NCBI GenBank assembly: GCA_030917745.1
Contig: JAUPUC010000057.1
Span: 1-14,382, forward strand
Reading direction: 5' to 3'
Length of the DNA: 14,382 bases
From: Patescibacteria group bacterium
GTDB taxonomy: Bacteria; Patescibacteriota; Minisyncoccia; Moranbacterales; UBA1568
A program made the translations under genes and the position numbers. The notes below the pieces were generated by a model. It did no database searches. It worked only from the letters and a program-made list of their open reading frames with translations, and was not told where the DNA came from. Shown one piece after another: positions 8,489 through 14,382 of the stretch. The number at the start of each line of letters is the position of its first letter. Position 1 is the stretch's first letter.

Positions 8489-8830
8489 ATGGCTCAAGAT
8501 AAGCTTGCGTTCGGAAAAACCGAACTCAAAAACGCCGTGCTCGCCCTGCTCGACAGCGGGCAGGCTGCGGATTTCCGGGGTGCGTTTGCCATCGTCATGC
8601 GCGAGCGCGGCATCCGTTACGACAAGCCAAGTCAAAAAGAGACGTACAGCGTCCACTTCAGAATAACGGAACCACTCGTCACAAGGACGATCAAAGCTCG
8701 GAAATTGCCGAAGCCAAAAGCGAAGTGCCAGCAAAAAATATCAGCTCCCGCTTCTGAAGATTGGCATCGGCACGAATTCGCCATCCGCTTCCGCGAAGGG
8801 CAACTCAGCGGATTCACTCTAGATCCCTAA
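8489..8830 (+). CDS. Small orphan protein of unknown function (113 aa)
   Basis: I do not recognise this protein. It is the only convincing plus-strand gene in the window. Coding is supported by a strong ribosome binding site (AAGGAAGGAG at 8473-8482, six bases before the ATG), a near-consensus promoter and an intrinsic terminator placed tightly around it. The protein is soluble and basic in the middle (residues 70-84 contain KARKLPKPKAK). It has no signal peptide or membrane segment and only one cysteine. The N-terminal half (TELKNAVLALLDSGQAADF) looks helical. By hand count 8521-8820 is about 56% GC and 8521-8580 about 67%, against roughly 40-45% in sampled pilC and uvrC segments, which suggests a different origin. 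It sits between uvrC (divergent) and the metallopeptidase gene (convergent). A DNA-binding or stress role would be a guess. Confidence 0.75.
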   Translation: MAQDKLAFGKTELKNAVLALLDSGQAADFRGAFAIVMRERGIRYDKPSQKETYSVHFRITEPLVTRTIKARKLPKPKAKCQQKISAPASEDWHRHEFAIRFREGQLSGFTLDP

Positions 8831-8853
8831 TCGCCCGCCGCCCCACCAAGACC

Positions 8854-8883
8854 GCAGCCCACTCCCAAGGGCTGCATTTTTTT
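8854..8883 (+). terminator. Intrinsic terminator of the orphan gene
   Basis: A perfect 7-base-pair stem (GCAGCCC at 8854-8860 with GGGCTGC at 8869-8875) has an 8-base loop. It is followed by A and seven T (8877-8883). It starts 23 bases after the stop codon. On the minus strand the hairpin lacks a downstream T run, so it acts in the plus direction. Confidence 0.9.
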
Positions 8884-8935
8884 ACTCAAAATACTTCCCC
8901 TCCAATCCATTCATTCTCTGACACGAAGAAAAAAT

Positions 8936-9520
8936 CTACTGCTCCTCCTGCCCAGACTCAAGCAAGGAATACTCACGAAGCTCCTGCCGACGAATGGCGG
9001 CCCCTGGAAGCACTTCCTCAAGCAATTCCCAGAAACGAGGACTGTGATTGTGTTCGCGAAGATGACACAATTCATGCGCAACGATATACTCCGCCAGATG
9101 CGGCGGGAGAAAGACGAGACGATAATTAAATGACAGAGCTCCTCTGGCTGAGCAGCTCCCCCACCGCGTCCGCTGATTCCGAATAGTGATTCTGGTATAC
9201 GGCCAGTTATTCTTCAAAAGAAAAATATCAAGCGAATGACGAACGACCTTGAGCGCCGCATCACGGTGTAGGAGAAATTGCTCACGAGCCGCCTCATCTG
9301 AAAGCCTGGGCATATGTCCTGCCGCACGGAATCGAGTCTGGGCATCAATAATCCATCCTTCCTGATCGACAAGAAAACGACGAATGAGCATGAGCGGCGC
9401 CAAACGCGGAGCGGTCACGGTCACCTGCCCATCATGTGCTACCGCCAAACGAAGATTTCGTAATCCACGACGACGCCGGATACGAATCACACCGCCAAAG
9501 CTGTCTCGAATCTCACTCAT
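8936..9520 (-). CDS. YgjP/DUF45-type zinc metallopeptidase
   Basis: The protein has 194 residues, a somewhat short member of the family (usually about 230). The catalytic core is clear: TRWGSCSARGALSFNYRL (118-135), then the zinc-binding HELCH at 149-153 with the third ligand His159 in NHSPRFW. This arrangement is diagnostic for the DUF45/YgjP metal-dependent hydrolases, which resemble SprT and M48 peptidases. The substrate is unknown. There is no signal peptide, so it is probably cytoplasmic. The ATG overlaps the TGA of uvrA-II in a 4-base ATGA, so translation is likely coupled. The best upstream site is a weak AAGG ten bases before the ATG. The tail ends in a glutamate- and glutamine-rich stretch. 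The reason for pairing with UvrA is not known; SprT-like proteases act on DNA-protein crosslinks, but this protein is not shown to do so. Confidence 0.9.
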   Translation of the reverse strand: MSEIRDSFGGVIRIRRRRGLRNLRLAVAHDGQVTVTAPRLAPLMLIRRFLVDQEGWIIDAQTRFRAAGHMPRLSDEAAREQFLLHRDAALKVVRHSLDIFLLKNNWPYTRITIRNQRTRWGSCSARGALSFNYRLVFLPPHLAEYIVAHELCHLREHNHSPRFWELLEEVLPGAAIRRQELREYSLLESGQEEQ

Positions 9521-12093
9521 TTGCGCAGTGCCTTTTTCAAATACTGCCCCGTGTACGATCCCACCTTCTGCGCTACTTCTTCTGGAGTACCCGTGGCAAC
9601 AATCTTTCCCCCACCCGAGCCACCTTCGGGACCAATATCAATGATGTAATCAGAAGACTTAATAAAATCCATATTATGCTCAATCGTCACTACTGTGTTT
9701 CCTTTCACCACCAAACGATCAAGTATTTCAATCAACTTTTTCACATCAGCATAGTGCAATCCAATGGTCGGCTCATCCAGAAGATAGATCGTTCGTTCGA
9801 TATGCTGACGATACAGTTCTGAAGAAATCTTGACGCGCTGTGCCTCACCCCCTGAGAGAGTCGTTGCTGATTGACCAAGTTTGAGATATCCGAGACCAAC
9901 TTCGTTTAATGTCTTCAGACGATCAGCAATGGCTGGAATTTCATAGAAAAACGAATACGCCTCCTCAATCGTCATATCGAGTATTTGAGCGATATGCTTA
10001 TGTTTGTACTTCACCTCAAGTGTTTCCTTGGTAAAACGCTTCCCGTCACACACGTCACATGGCACGTAGACGGTCGGAAGAAAATGCATCTCAACCGCGA
10101 TAAATCCATTGCCTTCACAAGTCTCACAGCGCCCACCGGGACGATTGAAAGAGAAACGACCGGCTCTCCAGCCCCGCACACGAGCCTCTTCTGTTGAAGC
10201 GAAGAGATCACGAATATGCGTCCAAGCACCGGTATAAGTTGCCGGATTCGAACGTGGTGTTCGTCCAATAGGAGATTGATCGATCAAAACCACCCGCGAG
10301 AGGTACTCGCTTCCCGTAAAACTCTTGCAAGAAAAAGTTTCATTCGACTTGTACCGCCGATCAAAACGAGCCTGCAGATTTTTGTGAAGAATATCATACA
10401 AAAAGGTTGATTTTCCTGAACCAGAGACCCCTGTCACGGAAACAAAGCGCCCTAATGGGACATCGACATTCATATCTTGAATATTGAAAAGCCGTGCCCC
10501 GCGAATTTTCAGCGCCCCTTTTTCCTTGTGTCGACGGATTTCGGGAACTGAAATCTTCTCCTCTCCTCGGAGATACGCGAGTGTCAATGATCCTGAATCA
10601 TTTTTTTCTGCCGTCAAAAGATTTTCCAAGAAACCAGAGACGACCACTTGGCCACCATGCACTCCGGCCCCCGGTCCAATATCAACCAGATAATCACTCG
10701 CATAAATCGTGTCTTCGTCATGTTCAACAATGAGGATAGTGTTTCCTAATGCTTGAAGATTCTTCAGTGTCTCAATCAATCGGTCATTATCTCGACTGTG
10801 CAATCCGATGGTTGGTTCATCGAGTACGTACAATGCACCTACCAATTGACTCCCCAACTGAGACGCCAGGCGAATGCGCTGCGCCTCACCCCCAGAAAGC
10901 GTATTCGCACGTCGATTAAGTGTCAGATAATCCAATCCGACATTCAGAAGAAATCGCAAACGATTCCCGATTTCACGCAGCACCACCGATGCAATTTGTC
11001 GCTCACGCGGTGAAAGCTCCAGTGTTGCCAAAAATTGCTCCGCGTCACCCGTTGGCAGCGCGGTGATTTCAACAATATTTTTTCCACCAATCAAGATATG
11101 CAGAGCTTCTTCACGTAGACGAGATCCCTGGCAGGTCTCACATGGTTCATCACCAAACAGATGCTTCGTCCCGAGACCATTGCAAGCCTGACAAGCTCCA
11201 TAGGGAGAATTGAAAGAAAAGAGTCTTGGTTCAACTTCCGGATAGGAAAATCCATCATACGGACACGAAAATCGAGAAGACAAAAGTGTCACCTCTTCAC
11301 CCAGGATCACCTTGACGAGTCCATCGCTCTCTTCAAGCGCTCGTTCCACTGCCTCTGACAGCCGCTCTTCCGATGTTTCTGGAAATTGCTTAAACTCAAT
11401 AAGTGGGACCTCATCCACAATCAAATCAATCTCATGCTTCTTATTCTTCGAGAGGAGTATCTGCTCACGCAAGCTGTGCCGTTTCCCATCAAGAAAAATC
11501 TCCGCAAAACCCTTATTGAGGGCAGCATAGAGGAGTTGATAATATTCACCCTTCCGTCCTCGTACCACCGGTGCTGTAATGATCAGGCTCCCCGAACGCT
11601 TCGTCTTGCGTACACGCTCACGTACCAATTCACGCATCTCTTCCGAGGAAAGCTTCTCAATTTTCCGCCCACATGTGAGACAATGTGGCTTTCCGATACG
11701 AGCGAACATCACCCGCAAATAATCGTAAATCTCTGTCACCGTCGCGACTGTCGAACGAGGATTGCGACTCGCTGACTTTTGATCAATGGAAATAGCTGGA
11801 GAGAGACCCCTGATTTCATCCACATCAGGCTTCTGCATCGTGTTGAGAAATTGTCGCGCATAAGCAGACAGCGATTCGACATACCGACGTTGTCCTTCAG
11901 CAAAGATGGTGTCGAAAGCAAGTGAGGATTTACCAGACCCCGATAAACCCGTAAGCACCACCATGCGATTGCGTGGCATATCAACATCAATGTTCTTCAG
12001 GTTGTGCGTCCGAGCACCTCGAACCTCAATCCATTCAGATGGAGTGTTCGGTGAAGGAATCTCTGGTACGGGCATTTTTTTTAACATGTTCAT
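9517..12093 (-). CDS. uvrA: Excinuclease ABC subunit UvrA, short form lacking the insertion domain (UvrA-II)
   Basis: The protein has 858 residues. Both ABC modules are intact: Walker A 49-57 and 555-563, LSGGE 399-403 and 746-750, LDEP 424-427 and 772-775. The UvrB-binding region (about 140-275) is present, as are the C-terminal zinc site (C656/C659 and C679/C682) and C318/C321. Between the GLG at 306-308 and C318 only nine residues remain, against 114 at the same place in UvrA-I, so the insertion domain is missing. In the first zinc site the second cysteine is replaced: CPYD (C277, D280) with C301/C304. The frame is continuous, so this is a clean loss and not decay. The start is the ATG at 12093; ATGs at 12087 and 12075 are also possible and none has a clear ribosome binding site. 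Its sequence is nearer to E. coli UvrA in several motifs (NVGLDYLTL, GPGAGVHGG) than UvrA-I is. Confidence 0.96.
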   Translation of the reverse strand: MNMLKKMPVPEIPSPNTPSEWIEVRGARTHNLKNIDVDMPRNRMVVLTGLSGSGKSSLAFDTIFAEGQRRYVESLSAYARQFLNTMQKPDVDEIRGLSPAISIDQKSASRNPRSTVATVTEIYDYLRVMFARIGKPHCLTCGRKIEKLSSEEMRELVRERVRKTKRSGSLIITAPVVRGRKGEYYQLLYAALNKGFAEIFLDGKRHSLREQILLSKNKKHEIDLIVDEVPLIEFKQFPETSEERLSEAVERALEESDGLVKVILGEEVTLLSSRFSCPYDGFSYPEVEPRLFSFNSPYGACQACNGLGTKHLFGDEPCETCQGSRLREEALHILIGGKNIVEITALPTGDAEQFLATLELSPRERQIASVVLREIGNRLRFLLNVGLDYLTLNRRANTLSGGEAQRIRLASQLGSQLVGALYVLDEPTIGLHSRDNDRLIETLKNLQALGNTILIVEHDEDTIYASDYLVDIGPGAGVHGGQVVVSGFLENLLTAEKNDSGSLTLAYLRGEEKISVPEIRRHKEKGALKIRGARLFNIQDMNVDVPLGRFVSVTGVSGSGKSTFLYDILHKNLQARFDRRYKSNETFSCKSFTGSEYLSRVVLIDQSPIGRTPRSNPATYTGAWTHIRDLFASTEEARVRGWRAGRFSFNRPGGRCETCEGNGFIAVEMHFLPTVYVPCDVCDGKRFTKETLEVKYKHKHIAQILDMTIEEAYSFFYEIPAIADRLKTLNEVGLGYLKLGQSATTLSGGEAQRVKISSELYRQHIERTIYLLDEPTIGLHYADVKKLIEILDRLVVKGNTVVTIEHNMDFIKSSDYIIDIGPEGGSGGGKIVATGTPEEVAQKVGSYTGQYLKKALRK

Positions 12094-12214
12094 TTTGCGG
12101 TAAGATGATAATTTGCCCTGATATAGGCTCCCTGGAAACCAAAAAAGAGAGACTTCACATCCAACAATACCTATTTCGGCAGGCTGGTAACAATAGCATG
12201 CTTTGTGGAAATTG

Positions 12215-12964
12215 TCACCCTCTCCCTCCTGTTTTTTTGAGTGCTCGAAGAAATTTCACCTCATGCGGACGTTTCGGGTGGGCAACGATTTCAATCTGAC
12301 CATCCGGTAAATGACGAACAAAATGACGAACATCGTCAATCCAGTCTGCGCTCACCAAATAGTCTGAGGTTGGGAGAAGCTGTGCTCGCCAAAGAATACG
12401 GTTCAGACCATGCAGCACGGACAAGATATTCTTCGCCGGATGCACGCGAATGTCACCCAAAATTCCTTGGGAACCGAAACGGATATACCCGATAGTATAC
12501 TCTTCGGCTACCCGAAGAAACGAGGAGAAAAAAAATGGAAAGAAATGCACATGCTCGTGAGAATTCATGCCATCCGGCAAGCGACCGAATTTCTCCCGGA
12601 AAATTTCTATCTGCGCCTTCCACTCTTCCTCTACCCGCTTTGGCGCCAAGTCACCACGTAGCACATGCCAAAGAAAGTTACCAAGACGCAAAATGAGCGA
12701 ATCTCCGTCGTGTTCACCCCGACCCAGTAAACGAATCAATTCAAGATGAATATCAAGAGCGACTCCTGTTTCACTGAGTGCCCGGGCATCCTCTGTGGAG
12801 ACAAAACGAGCCAAAACAGCCACACGATCAACAACACCTTCCTTCGCCAAACATAGAATCGGTAACGAAGCCTCTCGCACACCGTAATCATCAGCGACAA
12901 TAATCAGTTTGTTTTTCATAACACTGCATTCAAAATATCCTCTTTCAGACAATCTACTCTTCAT
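12215..12964 (-). CDS. YdjC/ChbG-HpnK-type carbohydrate deacetylase
   Basis: The 249-residue protein belongs to the YdjC family of metal-dependent deacetylases, which act on acetylated sugars such as chitooligosaccharides or hopanoid-linked N-acetylglucosamine. The family motifs are in order: ADDYG (24-28, catalytic and metal Asp25/Asp26), DIHLEL with His73, NSHEHVHFFP with His136 to His140, and EIVAHP (225-230). The usual GLHL and DSHQH motifs are here DIHL and NSHEH, which are mild variants. The substrate cannot be told; cell-surface glycan metabolism is an inference. I chose the ATG at 12962-12964 because a GAGGG lies ten bases upstream. A start at 12919 (MKNKLIIVADDYG) would match the family's usual N-terminus better but has no suitably spaced ribosome binding site. 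The gene begins about 33 bases after the alkyltransferase gene, with an AGGAGGGG purine run between, so the two are probably co-transcribed. Confidence 0.87.
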   Translation of the reverse strand: MKSRLSERGYFECSVMKNKLIIVADDYGVREASLPILCLAKEGVVDRVAVLARFVSTEDARALSETGVALDIHLELIRLLGRGEHDGDSLILRLGNFLWHVLRGDLAPKRVEEEWKAQIEIFREKFGRLPDGMNSHEHVHFFPFFFSSFLRVAEEYTIGYIRFGSQGILGDIRVHPAKNILSVLHGLNRILWRAQLLPTSDYLVSADWIDDVRHFVRHLPDGQIEIVAHPKRPHEVKFLRALKKTGGRG

Positions 12965-12997
12965 AATCCAAAATCCCTCAACCACCCCTCCTACACA

Positions 12998-13333
12998 TCA
13001 CACAAACCAAGCGCATTTTCCAGCGACGACTCGAACCTGAATTCGCACGCCCTCTTGCTTCAAGCGAGCAGCCTTTCCTTCTTCCCCACCACGATTATAC
13101 GCCCCAACACGACCATCACTACGGATGACTCGATGACAAGGAACTTTCCAATCAGAATTTTTTTTCATCAAACTCCCCACAGCCCGAGCTGCTCCTGGAA
13201 AACCAGCTTTCTTCGCCACAGCTTCGTAAGAAAGTGTCGTACCCTCCGGAATACTCATCACAACCGAGCAAACCGCTTCAGAAAAATTTCGTACCCCTTT
13301 TTGCATAGATGATTCAAAAGCCAAGTTGCTCAT
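12998..13333 (-). CDS. O6-alkylguanine-DNA alkyltransferase-type protein (MGMT/Ogt catalytic domain)
   Basis: The 111-residue protein contains only the helix-turn-helix and catalytic domain of the MGMT family. The active-site motif PCHRV is intact with acceptor Cys66, and the flanking patterns are present: IPEGTTLSYEAVAKKAG, the GAARAVGSLMKKN recognition helix with Arg50, and the RVGAYNRGGEEGKAARL segment. The cysteine argues for true alkyl transfer and against an alkyltransferase-like protein, which has tryptophan at that place. It would repair O6-methylguanine by irreversible self-alkylation in the cytoplasm. I chose the ATG at 13331-13333; a later ATG at 13306 is possible, and upstream in-frame codons overlap the preceding terminator. 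There is no spaced Shine-Dalgarno site. A possible -10 element ends four bases before the ATG, so the message may be nearly leaderless. Confidence 0.92.
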   Translation of the reverse strand: MSNLAFESSMQKGVRNFSEAVCSVVMSIPEGTTLSYEAVAKKAGFPGAARAVGSLMKKNSDWKVPCHRVIRSDGRVGAYNRGGEEGKAARLKQEGVRIQVRVVAGKCAWFV

Positions 13334-13337
13334 ACCT

Positions 13338-13367
13338 ATTGTATCAACCCTCTCCACAAAAAGCCAA
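13338..13367 (-). promoter_or_regulatory. Tentative promoter of the alkyltransferase gene
   Basis: On the minus strand TTGGCT (4/6) at 13362-13367 and TACAAT (5/6) at 13338-13343 are 18 bases apart. It lies directly behind the preceding terminator. Transcription would start at about the ATG at 13333 (leaderless), or serve the later ATG at 13306 with a short leader. Confidence 0.3.
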
Positions 13368-13392
13368 AGAGTCCCGCGCAAACAGGACTCTT
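13358..13392 (-). terminator. Intrinsic terminator after the secreted coiled-coil gene
   Basis: On the minus strand an 8-base-pair stem (AAGAGTCC with GGACTCTT, outer positions 13392 and 13367, 10-base loop) is followed by TGGCTTTTT. The T run is interrupted by GGC. An AGCC just upstream could pair with that GGCT to lengthen the stem. The hairpin begins 25 bases past the stop codon at 13418. Confidence 0.65.
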
Positions 13393-13417
13393 CTCAGAAG
13401 GCTCTTCAGTAATGCTC

Positions 13418-14287
13418 TTATTCTATTTCCCCTTCCCCAAACGCCGCCTTCAGATCAGCTCTTGCTTGATCTGTCGTCTTTTTAAAGGCATCCAGAGCAC
13501 TTTTCATCTCCGCCTGACGCTTCTCGGCAAGATCTTTGATAATAACTCCAAGCTTTTCTCCTTCCTGACGTTCTGACTGAAGTGTATTACGAGCTGACTT
13601 CAACGAAGACTGAAACGTGCTCCTCACTGTTTCGGCACTCTTCCCATCAGCACAATCCTTTTTAGCCTGACTCAGAGCCGTATCGACTATTGCCTCGAAA
13701 GTATCAATGCCTCCCGCGCGATTTTCTTTCTGCGCAGTCACAGCCGCATCCACTGATTTGCGAAAAGTATCAATCGCCTGATCCACTGCTGTTCGTCTCG
13801 TCTCAGCAGCAGTCTCGATTGTCTTCTTGAACGCTACCACGGCTGCTTTTTTCTCATCAGTATCAGCAGCTGCCTCAAGCTTCTCATACCAAGCATTCCG
13901 CCGAGCGTCTTGTTCTTCACGTTTTTCGGTCAACATGTTATCTCTCGTGTCACGTTTTTCGTCAAGATAATCCACTCGTTTCTTTTTCCGATCAGTGAAT
14001 TGACCTTTCCGTTCAGTGAGCTTGCTTTTCATATCTTCCATCCGAGCAGTGAAATTCTCACAGAACTTTTCCTGTCGATTAGCCTGACGTTCTTCCATTT
14101 TAGTAGAACGGTCAGCCTGACGCTCTTCCATATTTTCCTGACGCATATTCTGACGCTCCTCCATTTTTGCTTCACGAGCAGCCTGACGCTCTTCATTATT
14201 CAGCATGGCGGCCGAAACGGTATACGGTACCGCTATGGCAAATACCCCAACAAGAACCTTGGTAAAATTAGAGACTGTTTTCATCAT
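13418..14287 (-). CDS. Secreted, charged coiled-coil protein with 11-residue repeats (unknown function)
   Basis: I do not recognise a named family for this 289-residue protein. The N-terminus is a clear signal peptide: MMKT basic start, hydrophobic core VLVGVFAIAV, and a VSA-A cleavage site after about residue 26. Residues 31-74 are four 11-residue repeats with the pattern MEERQxxRxxK/N. Residues 75-150 are highly charged (MEDMKSKLTERKGQ, then DEKRDTRDN). From about 160, alanine-rich segments recur with a F(K/R)K(T/S) core: AFKKTIETA, TFRKSVDAA, TFEAIVDTA and AFKKTTDQA. The whole mature part is predicted to be long helices and coiled coil. Two cysteines (Cys76 and one near 212) could pair outside the membrane. 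An extracytoplasmic structural or envelope role is an inference. Two adjacent ATGs (14287 and 14284) exist. The start overlaps the end of the upstream gene by 20 bases, and a terminator follows the gene. Confidence 0.88.
   Translation of the reverse strand: MMKTVSNFTKVLVGVFAIAVPYTVSAAMLNNEERQAAREAKMEERQNMRQENMEERQADRSTKMEERQANRQEKFCENFTARMEDMKSKLTERKGQFTDRKKKRVDYLDEKRDTRDNMLTEKREEQDARRNAWYEKLEAAADTDEKKAAVVAFKKTIETAAETRRTAVDQAIDTFRKSVDAAVTAQKENRAGGIDTFEAIVDTALSQAKKDCADGKSAETVRSTFQSSLKSARNTLQSERQEGEKLGVIIKDLAEKRQAEMKSALDAFKKTTDQARADLKAAFGEGEIE
14066..14197 (-). repeat. Four tandem 33-base repeats encoding 11-residue coiled-coil units
   Basis: The four units encode residues 31-41, 42-52, 53-63 and 64-74 of the secreted protein: NEERQAAREAK, MEERQNMRQEN, MEERQADRSTK and MEERQANRQEK. 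The DNA copies are similar but not identical (recurrent CTGACG.TCTTCCAT on the plus strand). This indicates an in-frame tandem duplication that has since diverged. Confidence 0.85.
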
Positions 14288-14382
14288 AAAATTGACTTAC
14301 TTCATTAAGTGAGGATCCTTCATCTTCGATAATGGATGATTCGCCGGATATTTCGTTGGCAAGTACGGAGTCATCCATCTCC
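14268..14382 (-). CDS. C-terminal end of an off-window gene (unknown, acidic tail)
   Basis: An open minus-strand frame enters from the right edge and ends at a TAA at 14268-14270, 20 bases inside the start of the secreted coiled-coil gene. The 37 complete visible codons are acidic and serine-rich (MDDSVLANEISGESS, then SIIEDEG and NEVSQFYDENCL). They contain no recognisable motif. Overlapping stop and start are typical of an operon, which favours a real gene end. The ATG inside this frame directly abuts a GGAG, too close to be its ribosome binding site, so the gene probably begins outside the window. Function is unknown. Confidence 0.5.
   Translation of the reverse strand, partial: EMDDSVLANEISGESSIIEDEGSSLNEVSQFYDENSL

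Noticed and set aside
11973..12299. Plus-strand frame spanning the uvrA-II/deacetylase junction with a CGNCH stretch
   Set aside because: It overlaps conserved coding sequence of both minus-strand genes, has no ribosome binding site and shows no family motif beyond a chance CxxC.
12891..12929. A 12-codon frame with a GAGGAT seven bases upstream, overlapping the deacetylase start region
   Set aside because: It is short, has no attenuator hairpin or codon bias, and the GAGGAT lies inside the deacetylase coding frame if that gene starts at 12964. A leader peptide cannot be supported.
14066..14197. Possible CRISPR array from the 33-base periodicity
   Set aside because: The repeats are directly tandem without spacers and encode an in-frame protein repeat.
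13910..14308. Plus-strand frame of 132 codons opposite the secreted coiled-coil gene
   Set aside because: It is phenylalanine- and leucine-rich only because it reads the complement of lysine- and glutamate-rich repeats. The minus frame has a signal peptide, a terminator and regular repeats.

Overview
The window looks like chromosomal DNA from a Patescibacteria/CPR-type bacterium. This is an inference from gene content, with no marker gene to confirm it. The hints are moderate GC, compact and mostly co-directional genes with few Shine-Dalgarno sites, a winged-helix plus nucleotidyltransferase protein of a kind I associate with these genomes, type IV pilus genes, and shortened DNA repair proteins. 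TGA is used as a normal stop (for example at the end of the second uvrA). All genes but one read on the minus strand, so the gene order below is read from the right edge to the left.

Right edge to 12.2 kb: the acidic C-terminus of an off-window gene overlaps a gene for a secreted, charged, coiled-coil protein with four 11-residue repeats, which ends in a hairpin terminator. Next come an O6-alkylguanine-DNA alkyltransferase-type protein and a YdjC/ChbG-type carbohydrate deacetylase. 12.1 to 8.9 kb: a short UvrA (858 aa, here UvrA-II) that lacks the insertion domain is coupled by a 4-base overlap to a YgjP/DUF45-type zinc metallopeptidase.

8.4 to 8.9 kb: a single plus-strand gene of 113 codons, which I do not recognise, carries a near-consensus promoter, a strong ribosome binding site, a clean intrinsic terminator and GC-rich codons. 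It looks like a self-contained inserted cassette. Its promoter shares its -10 region with the divergent promoter of uvrC.

8.4 to 4.2 kb: a short UvrC (415 aa, no C-terminal helix-hairpin-helix region), then a full-length UvrA (935 aa, UvrA-I) with its own promoter. With UvrA-II and the alkyltransferase, this makes a DNA-repair-rich neighbourhood. No UvrB is present.

3.9 to 0 kb: the nucleotidyltransferase-like protein, then a type IV pilus/type II secretion operon. It holds PilC/GspF, an unusually large PilV-like prepilin with immunoglobulin-like domains, and a second prepilin cut by the left edge. No tRNA, rRNA, CRISPR array or insertion sequence was seen, and no gene-free stretch exceeds 300 bases.
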